Below are positions 1-12,327 of a stretch of DNA of 62,000 nt, in pieces (positions within the stretch are counted from its first letter, which is position 1; each line of letters opens with the position of its first letter). Source of the DNA: Glandiceps talaboti (taxonomy: Eukaryota; Hemichordata; Enteropneusta; Spengelidae); the NCBI RefSeq assembly GCF_964340395.1, contig NC_135555.1, forward strand, positions 23,657,725 through 23,719,724, in the 5' to 3' direction. The position numbers and the translations under genes are program-made. Under the pieces are notes generated by a model. The model was not told where the DNA came from and did not search any database. It saw only the letters and a list, made by a program, of their open reading frames with translations.

Positions 1-2007
1 CAATGACTTAGATGGGTATTGTCATGACATACGTACCATACAACCAATGACATAGATGGGTATTGTCATGACATACGTACCATACAACCAATGACATAGA
101 TGGGTATTGTCATGACATACACACCATACAACCAATGACATAGATGGGTATTGTCATGACATACACACCATACAACCAATGACATAGATGGGTATTGTCA
201 TGACATACACACCATACAACCAATGACTTAGATGGGTATTGTCATGACATACGTACCATACAACCAATGACATAGATGGGTATTGTCATGACATACACAC
301 CATACAACCAATGATGTAGATGGGTATTGTCATGACATACACACCATACAACCAATGACATAGATGGGTATTGTCATGACATACACACCATACAACCAAT
401 GACATAGATGGGTATTGTCATGACATACGTACCATACAACCAATGACATAGATGGGTATTGTCATGACATACACACCATACAACCAATGATGTAGATGGG
501 TATTGTCATGACATACACACCATACAACCAATGACATAGATGGGTATTGTCATGACATACACACCATACAACCAATGACATAGATGGGTATTGTCATGAC
601 ATACGTACCATACAACCAATGACATAGATGGGTATTGTCATGACATACACACCATACAACCAATGATGTAGATGGGTATTGTCATGACATACATACCATA
701 CAACCAATGACATAGATGAGTATTGTCATGACATACGTACCATACAACCAATGACTTAGATAGGTATTGTCATAACATACGTACCATACAACCAATGACA
801 TAGATGGGTATTGTCATGACATACGTACCATACAACCAATGACTTAGATGGGTATTGTCATGACATACGTACCATACAACCAATGATGTAGATGGGTATT
901 GTCATGACATACGTACCATACAACCAATGACTTAGATGGGTATTGTCATGACATACACACCATACAACCAATGACTTAGATGGGTATTGTCATGACATAC
1001 GTACCATACAACCAATGACTTAGATGGGTATTGTCATGACATACGTACCATACAACCAATGATGTAGATGGGTATTGTCATGACATACACACCATACAAC
1101 CAATGACTTAGATGGGTATTGTCATGACATACACACCATACAACCAATGACTTAGATGGGTATTGTCATGACATACACACCATACAACCAATGACTCAGA
1201 TAGGTATTGTCATGACATACGTACCATACAACCAATGACTTAGATGGGTATTGTCATGACATACACACCATACAACCAATGACTTAGATGGGTATTGTCA
1301 TGACATACACACCATACAACCAATGACTTAGATGGGTATTGTCATGACATACACACCATACAACCAATGACTTAGATGGGTATTGTCATGACATACACAC
1401 CATACAACCAATGACTCAGATAGGTATTGTCATGACATACACACCATACAACCAATGACTTAGATGGGTATTGTCATGACATACACACCATACAACCAAT
1501 GACTTAGATGGGTATTGTCATGACATACACACCATACAACCAATGACTTAGATGGGTATTGTCATGACATATGTACCATACAACCAATGACTTAGATGGG
1601 TATTGTCATGACATACACACCATACAACAATGACTTAGATGGGTATTGTCATGACATACACACCATACAACCAATGACATAGATGGGTATTGTCATGACA
1701 TACGTACCATACAACCAATGACTTAGATGGGTATTGTCATGACATACGTACCATACAACCAATGACTTAGATGGGTATTGTCATGACATACACACCATAC
1801 AACCAATGACTTAGATGGGTATTGTCATGACATACGTACCATACAACCAATGACTTAGATGGGTATTGTCATGACATACGTACCATACAACCAATGACTT
1901 AGATGGGTATTGTCATGACATACACACCATACAACCAATGACTTAGATGGGTATTGTCATGACATACGTACCATACAACAAATGACTTAGATGGGTATTG
2001 TCATGAC
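1..2007. repeat. 44-bp minisatellite, about 45 copies
   Basis: Period 44 bp. Each unit contains TGTCATGACA, a perfect 10-bp palindrome, next to GATGGGTATT. Two variable positions mix between units: CTTAGA / CATAGA / TGTAGA, and ACGTACC / ACACACC. The left edge is open, so the true length is unknown. It sits in the plcg intron after exon e26. Confidence 0.98.
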
Positions 2008-2099
2008 ACTGAACATCCTTGGCAGGAATCTTACACCTACGTGACTTGGCTTACAGGTGGTATAAAAGGTGTTGCATTTAATCTTGAAATTCAACTTAC

Positions 2100-2248
2100 T
2101 GTGATACACATAGTTATTGGGTCCACACCCACCAATGTATTTTTATCTGTTGGGTCATAGTTCTCAGAACGCATACACTCTGGTTGTAAAACAAAGCCAC
2201 AGTTGCCATTCATTGCAAAACGACCAGAATTCAGTTGCATTGGCTTAT
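2100..2248 (-). CDS. plcg: plcg exon e26: end of Y box, start of C2 domain
   Basis: 149 bp. Encodes [20 protein letters not shown] then LQPECMR and [10 protein letters not shown], matching the end of the Y box (MQxNxxxFxxNGxCGYVLxP) and the first C2 strand. Acceptor TTTCAG, donor GTAAGT in phase 0. The next exon (C2 core) is not between 1 and 2099, which is almost all minisatellite. Confidence 0.97.
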
Positions 2249-5200
2249 CTGAAAGGATCAAATGTGAAAATTGTACATTTGGTTATATGAAATCTGATTG
2301 TAAAACAAAGCCACGGTTACCATTCATTGCAAAACCACCAGAATTCAGTTGCATTGGCTAATCTGACAATATAGATAAATGTACATTTAGCTCTAAATCT
2401 CACATTTTTGCACAAAGTTTTCATACACATATCATATCTGTTATTAAGTCAGTTACAGAAATATCTCAGTGTAATCTCGGTACTAATTTCACAAAATGCA
2501 TTTGGAACATCTGTCAATGTATAGTTCAGGGAGATTGTGTTGACAGCCACTTTTATTACTTACCAGGAGTTTGATAGTTGAGTGCAGCCATTTGTGAGCC
2601 ACAATTCCAACATGGCTGTGGGTCATAATTTGATGAGTCAACTCGTTGCCCTTTGGGGTAAACTCTACTGAACTGATATTTATTGTATCTAGTAAATAAT
2701 GCAGCTTTTCCTTTGGCAACATACTTCTCTACTTTGGTTTCAGGAAATGATGACATTTCATAATAATTACCAGGAACACCTAACAAGAAATGTCAAAATG
2801 TTGAAAGGTTGAACATTGTGATCATCAATAATCTGTCAATCAATCGATCGATCAATCAATAAATTTTTAAAACACCAGTTTCAAAAACAATGTACAGTTA
2901 GAAGGCTCTGCAGCAACTATAATAGATAGGTCTTTTATATTCTTTCCGAAGGTATCAGTTGTAGGTTTTTGTCATAACTCGAATGGTACAACATTATTTT
3001 ATAGACCAGGACACAGCATGTGTCACTTGATATTAAATTTGTAATATGTACCTACACTGTGTAACATATATATACAACTATTACTGTGCAACTAACTAAA
3101 GGCAGTAGGCTATAAAATGGTTTGACAGGCAACTGTCAATCTGTCAGTGTTACTTTATATACATGTACAGTCATCAAGAAACTGAAGTTATCAGCATAGA
3201 TTACTATACTTACACTCATCAAGGAAAGGCACTGATCGACAGTAAACAATCAGGTCAGAAAATTCTTTGGCAATGCGAAGTTTGCGTTCATTACGCCGTT
3301 CAAGGTTGCTCTGTTACATCAAAAATAAATAAATAAATAAGTACAGTTTATAATATTGAGGCCATTATTTCAACAGTGTGCATATTGGAGTCCATACTTC
3401 AACAATATGAATATGCGAGTCCAAATTTTGACAGTACGCATATCTGAGTCCATGATTTCAACAGCATGGATGTGCAAGTCCATACTTCAATAGCAAGCAT
3501 GTGTGAGTCCTTGACAATTTGTAATGTTGTAATGTTCATAATGAAAATATCAATGCAATCCTTTTTTTAACTCCATTAATTACACTGTTTTGTACATCTT
3601 TAATACTTACCCTCTCTTCAGCTTGCATAGCAGCACTTCTGATCTGTTTCTGCCATTCTAGTATATCTTCCTCATTTTCAGAAGCTATTTCCATGGGTGG
3701 TAATGGGCCAGGTGTTGCAATACGAAACACAAAAGATTGGCTACCTTTACCCCCTGGTAGAATATCTATAATAAAACAACATGTATCAGTAAGTTTTTTA
3801 AAACAATTTTCTTACAAGATATTTACCATGAGTACGCAGGGGTGATTTGAAATGGTACCTTGTCTTGAGGTACACTCTAAAAGTAACACTTACAATCCTT
3901 CCTATGGTAATGGGGTCATTGTGTCATCAATAACGCCTTCTCTACACATCACTAAACCAATTATCCACAATAAATTTCAGTCCTACCTATGGTGCTTTAG
4001 ATTTTTCATACAAAACCCTGTTTATAATCTATTTTGCAACAATGAGACCATTATGCAATCAACAATTCTTCATCTATAAATCCTTAGAACCATTCACATT
4101 TAATCTGAGCCCAATCTGCACTTCTGCTTTGAATTCAAGATTTTTATCAAAAATCACATTTTTAGGCCTACAGTGTATGTCAAAATTGGCATCAACACTG
4201 CTTCATTTAAATATCTCCACCAAAGTTCAGGCCAGTATTGAGTATGCCAAATAAATCAGAAATTCAAAATCTCATTTTAGACCTAATTTGCATATAACAC
4301 TAATGGAACAGTCATGTCATGAACATGAGAACGGACAGATGGAAACCAACAATACCCCCACCCCACACGTTCACATAATACCCCAACCCCACACCCTCAG
4401 CCCCACACTGAAGATTTGGCTACATTTTTGCTAGATTGATTATATGGCTAGTGAAATGACACAAACATCATATCTTTTTGACTTACCTACAGCACAGCCT
4501 TGTATATCTATAACACCTTTTTGTAAACTGCCAAGTGGAGTTGTCTCAGAGCCTGTATCCTGCAATGAATTGACAGGTTCAAGTTCTTCTACATAGTTGG
4601 ATGGGAACCACATCTGTTCTTTGCCCCCATAGTCTCCTCTCCACCTGTACAATAATATGCACAGAAAGAAATATTGATAAAAGTTATGGTGCAAGGGAAA
4701 ATGTACCTTGGTGACCAGTTCATTTGATACAACTTTATGTTTTGACATACACTCTATTTCAATCTATGTTCCCTTGTATCGTTAGAGAGTAGTTTTTATT
4801 TGTAGTATAGATTAATTCAGTTTATAATTGTTCTTTGTTTCATTTTATCATACTTTTAATCCTGTCTACTTGATATCATTAAAAGAAAATTTGTAGCTCA
4901 TCTTCACGATGTTGTTTGTGATTTAGAAATAGATTTTTACTTACCAGCCACCATCTTGTTTATCTACATTGGTAATGATTGCATGTTTACAGAATGTCAG
5001 TTCATCATCACGCTGGGCTTTGTAGTCATACAGAGCTTTCACAGTTACCTGACAAATGTAAAACACTTAGTGAGATTTCCCAAGGGAATGGAAATGTCTT
5101 TATGAAAATTGAAAATCGAGACACAATGGAAATATACCTATGATTCAAGATTCGTATACTAACTTTGGCTACAAATGCATTTGGTTCCATGTACAGTCCT

Positions 5201-7099
5201 GGTCCACCATATATCGCTGCTTCCTCAGGTTCCTGTGGTATGATAGTACTGTTATTAATATCTTCAGACACATTGACTGAGATATGAAGGTGAACACACA
5301 CACACATTCATGGATGCATGGACGGACGGGCAAATACAGGGGCAGAATCCAATGTAATTGCATTTGAAGCTTGCATTCTTATGATACCGGTATAACCTAA
5401 TTATCCAACAATCATTTAATTATGCAAATAACGCTGAGTCATTAAAACTAAATGCTACACCAACAAGCTCTATAAAATGAGTGCTTTGTTATGGTTGATG
5501 TAAGTAAGAGTGATATTTCTTAAGATATAGTGTAATCACCGAAAAACAAATTATTCACTAAAACTTTAAGCTACATACATGCTACATATGCTTTAATGGT
5601 GCAGTTGATATACATGTATGTACTAAGTGGAAATTGAAGCGTCTCAAGATATAGTGTAATTATTGAAAATCATTAATTATGCAAATGATCATTTAAACAC
5701 ACATGCATGATACATGGAGCGCCCATTGTAACAGTTGCGTCGAATACACCTGATGGTCTTACCTGCCCAATTCTAGAAACGAATACACCTGATGGTCTTA
5801 CCTGTCCAATTCTCTCCACAACTTCATTATTTATTGGGTATTTAAGTTTCATTTTCCTGTACAGTGGATGTTTCTCATAATAATTCACCAATTCTACTAA
5901 ACTTTCAAACTGTGCAGTACCTATTGTGAACAATCGTCCTTCCTGTTTGATTCGACAATGCTTGATTTTTCCTTCAGCTCTGAAACATAAAATAACAGTC
6001 TCAAATACAATGAAGAGAATACAATTGGTTTGACAATTTGTACAAATGGTAACAGCTTGGAACTGATTTCCATACTTTAGAATGGGGTAATCAAATGCAA
6101 TGTTTAGTAAGACATGAATTTCAACTTTCCTTTCGGAGCACCAATGTGCAATCATGAAATCTTCTTCAGTTGTTTTTGTTTTCATGACACTGTAGCTGTG
6201 GTACTGCTTCTCATAACTGTTTCTAAATTACGTGTCAATCAAACAAACAAATAGCCAGTAAAAATGACAAGATTAAAGTGCATCTCCAAAAGTGGTCAGG
6301 CATGGAACAAGTGAAATTGTAATTTTGAGAGCTGAGTACATTGCATGTAAAATTTCCTTTCCAGAGCAACCCCCCCCCCCCCCCCCCCCCATTTCTGTCC
6401 TGTCTTTTTGTGAGTGTGTCTTATGGTTTGTATACATTATTTTTTGACAAAATTTGAATAAAATTTGTTGAAGAGAGAGAAAAAAAAATCTTCTTCAGTA
6501 GAAACATTCCTACCTGAATGAAATGGCATAGCTATCTTGAAGTCTTTCACTTTTCCGCACAAGAAAGGCACTATCTCTGTGTACTCTCTTCAACATGTTT
6601 TCAGCCTCCCTACGATGAAGTTTCTGGTGAAACCATCTAGTCAATCAAACAAATATACATACATCAATCATTACACATTATATATTTTCGTGATGTTATC
6701 TATGTAGAAGCTTTTTAAAGACATCAGGTACATTAAAATACTACAAAGCATGTGATACGCGTGAAAATCATTGCCAATGGCATTGCAGCACAACCATAAA
6801 GTTTATAATAGTTTTTTTTTTAAATGTTTATCACTTACTCTTTGTTTTCATGACACTGTGGTTGTGGTACTGGTTCTGATAACACCGTTTCTAAATCTCT
6901 ACTGCGTAGTGGGAACTGTCTGTAGTGTGTTATTAAACTGTATAAACTATCAAAAGGTAAGTTATCAATCAGGTAATATTTAGTTTGGCCCTTCTCTTGT
7001 TTGGACTTGATCCGGCAGTGGTTCACTTTGCCCTTGGCCCTGTCAAATTAAATCATAATAAATCATCATTATTTCAAATCATAACATAGCCCATTCATA

Positions 7100-7179
<80 letters not shown>

Positions 7180-10100
7180 TAATAATAATAATTTATTCAT
7201 TTATCCACGCAAATTCACAATACGTTTCTATGCGCCTTACAACAGTAAAAAAAATGGTAATAAAAGGATTCTAAAAACTGACAATGTATATTAAAATAAA
7301 GGACTTACTGGTGTTCTTTAAAATAAAATAAAGACTCTATGGAGACAAAATCTGATCACAAATCAACATGCATAAACATTAATTGTAATATTCATTGAAC
7401 AGTATTGTTTTTAGATCTTTTTTAAATCTACCATGACTATGGTTTTTCATGGTCAAGGGCAGATTATTCCACAAAGTGGCACCAGTGGTTGAAAGGAGTC
7501 TATATCCATAGGAATTTCTAACTCTGTCAACAGACAGTCTGGTAGTATCACTAGCTGATCGTAGATTTCTAGAAGGAATATTGATGGTGACTAGAGACTT
7601 CAAATAGGCTGGTGAATCATTTGAGAATACTGTCTTATGAATTAGACAGAGAATTTTAAATCTTATTCTCTGCTATGATATATTAGGGGCAACATTATTT
7701 GCTAAATTCAACAGTTAATTTTTCAGTCCTGTGATCACTACATTTCAGTCCTGGCTGCACTACCGTTTTTATGAACACAACATAGTGCCAATGGTGTTGT
7801 AGCACAAGTGTTATGTCTGTAATAATTAATTTTTTTTGTCTATATTCCACTCCTATCCTTGTTATTAGGCATGCAATATACACCATCATTTTTTGACTGT
7901 TTCTATTGGGTAGTATCTTAGTTTCTGGGTGGGCTTATGTCAATTTATTTCTACAGGGGTTATTATGTAGAATAAGTAAACCAACCAGTCTTTGAGGGTT
8001 ACATAAATACACTGTATAACAGATCAAAAACAATGAATACTGCCAAGAGTTGGTTTCTCCATCATCTTATTGTTGAAATAAACTCACCAAAATGACAATG
8101 TAAAATCTCCTTTGAAAGTATCACTTTCTCGTACTAAGAACGTTCCGTCTCCTTGACGGTATTCACACAGAAGTTGTTCGGCTGTATTGCGTGCATCCCT
8201 TAGTTTGCCGTGAAACCACTTTTCACTGTAGTGTAGTTCATCATTTGAAAGCCCCTGAGATGACAATATAGAAATTAAAGTATAAAAGTTAAGAAAAACT
8301 GCATATGAAGTGCGGGTTTGGAATAACTGAAGTACAAGTTTGGAATAACTGAAGTATAAGTTTGGAATAACTGAAGTACGGGTTTGGAATAACTGTTTCC
8401 CTGGCTACCGGCTTCTATTAAAACACTGACTTACATGATTGGACAAGAGACTATACTACATGATAGAAGACACATACCTCTGCTTGGCCATTTGGTGTTT
8501 CATCATCATCATCCTGGCTTGACTCTCTTTCTGTCTCTTCAGTGTAAAATATCTTATTTGATGTCAACACAAAGAAATGAGGTGCCCATTCCTGATATTG
8601 ATAAAACAAAATGTGTTGTGACATTATAACAATGCTGTCATATCATGCCAATAACTCACTCTCCCCAGTAACTGCAACTGACCTATTTCTTGTCATTCTA
8701 TCAAGTAACTGCAACTGGCCAATTTCTTTAGTTTATTCTCCCAAGTAACTGCAACTGACCTATTTCTTGTCATTCTACCAAGTAATTACAACTGACCTAT
8801 TTCTTGTCATTCTACCAAGTAACTGCAACTGACCTATTTCTTGTCATTCTATCAAGTAACTGCAACTGGCCAATTTCTTTAGTTTATTCTCCCAAGTAAC
8901 TGCAACTGACCTATTTCTTGTCATTCTACCAAGTAATTACAACTGACCTATTTCTTGTCATTCTACCAAGTAACTGCAACTGACCTATTTCTTGTCATTC
9001 TATCAAGTAACTGCAACTGGCCAATTTCTTTAGTTTATTCTCCCAAGTAACTGCAACTGACCTATTTCTTGTCATTCTACCAAGTAATTACAACTGACCT
9101 ATTTCTTGTCATTCTACCAAGTAATTGCAACTGACCTATTTCTTGTCATTCTCCCAAGTAATTACAACTGACCTATTTCTTGTCATTCTACCAAGTAACT
9201 GCAACTGACCTATTTCTTGTCATTCTACCAAGTAATTGCAACTGACCTATTTCTTGTCATTCTATCAAGTAATTGCAACTGGCCTATTTCTTGTCATTCT
9301 CCCAAGTAATTACAACTGACCTATTTCTTGTCATTCTATCAAGTAACTGCAACTGACCTATTTCTTGTCATTCTATCAAGTAATTGCAACTGGCCTATTT
9401 CTTTAAGTAATTGTAACTGACCTATTTCTTTAAGTAACTGCAACTGACCTATTTCTTGTCATTCTATCAAGTAATTGCAACTGACCTATTTCTTTAAGTA
9501 ATTGTAACTGACCTATTTCTTTAAGTAACTGCAACTGACCTATTTCTTGTCATTCTACCAAGTAACTGCAACTGACCTATTTCTTTAAGTAATTGTAACT
9601 GACCTATTTCTTGTCATTCTCCCAAGTAATTGCAACTGACCTATTTCTTGTCATTCTACCAAGTAACTGCAACTGACCTATTTCTTTAAGTAATTACAAC
9701 TGACCTATTTCTTGTCATTCTATCAAGTAACTGCAACTGACCTATTTCTTGTCATTCTATCAAGTAATTGCAACTGACCTATTTCTTTAAGTAACTGCAA
9801 CTGACCTATTTCTTGTCATTCTACCAAGTAACTGCAACTGACCTATTTCTTTAAGTAATTGTAACTGACCTATTTCTTGTCATTCTCCCAAGTAATTGCA
9901 ACTGACCTATTTCTTGTCATTCTACCAAGTAACTGCAACTGACCTATTTCTTTAAGTAATTACAACTGACCTATTTCTTGTCATTCTATCAAGTAACTGC
10001 AACTGACCTATTTCTTGTCATTCTACCAAGTAATTGCAACTGACCTATTTCTTTAAGTAACTGCAACTGACCTATTTCTTGTCATTCTACCAAGTAACTG

Positions 10101-12275
10101 CAACTGACCTATTTCTTTAAGTAATTGTAACTGACCTATTTCTTGTCATTCTCCCAAGTAATTGCAACTGACCTATTTCTTGTCACTCTATCAAGTAACT
10201 GCAACTGACCTATTTCTTGTCATTCTATCAAGTAACTGCAACTGACCTATTTCTTGTCATTCTCCCAAGTAACTGCAACTGACCTATTTCTTGTCATTCT
10301 ATCAAGTAACTGCAACTGACCTATTTCTTGTCATTCTCCCAAGTAACTGCAACTGGCCTATTTCTTGTCATTCTATCAAGTAACTGCAACTGACCTATTT
10401 CTTGTCATTCTATCAAGTAACTGCAACTGACCTATTTCTTGTCATTCTCCCAAGTAACTGCAACTGACCTATTTCTTGTCATTCTATCAAGTAACTGCAA
10501 CTGACCTATTTCTTGTCATTCTCCCAAGTAACTGCAACTGACCTATTTCTTGTCATTCTATCAAGTAACTGCAACTGACCTATTTCTTGTCATTCTATCA
10601 AGTAACTGCAACTGACCTATTTCTTGTCATTCTCCCAAGTAACTGCAACTGACCTATTTCTTGTCATTCTATCAAGTAACTGCAACTGACCTATTTCTTG
10701 TCATTCTATCAAGTAACTGCAACTGACCTATTTCTTGTCATTCTATCAAGTAACTGCAACTGACCTATTTCTTGTCATTCTCCCAAGTAACTGCAACTGA
10801 CCTATTTCTTGTCATTCTCCCAAGTAACTGCAACTGACCTATTTCTTGTCATTCTATCAAGTAACTGCAACTGACCTATTTCTTGTCATTCTATCAAGTA
10901 ACTGCAACTGACCTATTTCTTGTCATTCTATCAAGTAACTGCAACTGACCTATTTCTTGTCATTCTCCCAAGTAATTGCAACTGACCTATTTCTTGTCAT
11001 TCTACCAAGTAACTGCAACTGAGCTATTTCTTGTCATTCTATCAAGTAATTGCAACTGACCTATTTCTTGTCATTCTCCCAAGTAACTGCAACTGACCTA
11101 TTTCTTGTCATTCTATCAAGTAATTGCAACTGACCTATTTCTTGTCATTCTCCCAAGTAATTGTAACTGAGCTATTTCTTGTCATTCTATCAAGTAATTA
11201 CAACTGACCTATTTCTTGTCATTCTATCAAGTAACTGCAACTGGCCTATTTCTTTAAGTAATTGTAACTGAGCTATTTCTTGTCATTCTCCCAAGTAACT
11301 GCAACTGACCTATTTCTTGTCATTCTATCAAGTAACTGCAACTGGCTTATTTCTTGTCATTATATACAATGTATTGTAAATCTACCTAAGGGGAAGTGTG
11401 TAATTTTTTCAAGATATTAAAAGAAGTGGTTTAAAAACTTAGCAACATACAGAATTATGGAACATTTTGCACAGAACATGACAAGATAAAGGAATATATA
11501 TAAAACTGCATTATGTTGTACTTAAGTGTATTTTTCTGTTTCCTATAGTATATAATTAAAATTCAGAAAATAATTATCATAACATGAGAACAAATCTATG
11601 AGTTGTTAATTTTCATATTATCTTACCAGACTATCATCAGAATACATTTCAAGTTGTAAAATTACCTTAGGGACACCCCAAGACACGATATACACCCCCT
11701 CCCCTTCCCCTTCCCCTTCATAGTGATAATTATTAATAATACTTACATGATCTATGGGGTCCTCTAAGAGTAATATCCCATTTTTGATTGAGTTGCTTAA
11801 ATCTGAGTCCACACTTGCTGTTGTCATAGAAACAGAAAAGTTACAGTCAGTGATACTACAGAAACAAAGTTGACAGAAGTCTGTGTACAGTAAAAAACTG
11901 CAAAGTAAAAGTAAAGTTGTTCAATATGGCCGCTGTATTGAGTGTTCCCATGATACATTGCTCCAAAAATGTATCTTATCTGGTAAATGGGCATTGTGAA
12001 GGTTTTATCAAAGTCATTTTATTCAAAAATGTTTCTTTTTGTCTAATTTTTTCCAAAAACAAATTATTCAAATTTACATAAATTAGAGGGGTAAATACCC
12101 AAAAACTTACTTTGGAAGGCATGGTTTTTGTTTTGATTCTGGTCCATTAAATTACCCTTGAAAACTTGCCTTCCAGCTTTTATCTCAAAATGCCTGCAGG
12201 ACCATTTTCCAGTGATTTTTTGAAATTTGAACTAGACTATAGGGACTGTATATTACTTAATTTCTTATTATTAAA

Positions 12276-12327
<52 letters not shown>

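Noticed and set aside
1-2007. CRISPR array
   Set aside because: Repeats are contiguous 44-bp units with no unique spacers, in an intron of an animal gene.
2007-2099. C2-domain exon of plcg left of e26
   Set aside because: No acceptor with a pyrimidine tract and no C2 motif is readable here; the sequence runs straight from intron to minisatellite.
3852-4254. Plus-strand open frames of 70-75 codons
   Set aside because: They lie in a plcg intron, with no similarity, no splice context and ordinary AT-rich composition.
8661-11365. CRISPR-like repeat-spacer pattern
   Set aside because: The whole 37-bp unit repeats; differences between units are point variants and a 10-bp deletion, not spacers.
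11618-11700. Coding continuation of exon e14 past 11747
   Set aside because: The frame stays open, but a consensus donor follows LEDPIDH and the next conserved residues (EWxPHxFVLTS) are in exon e15 in matching phase.
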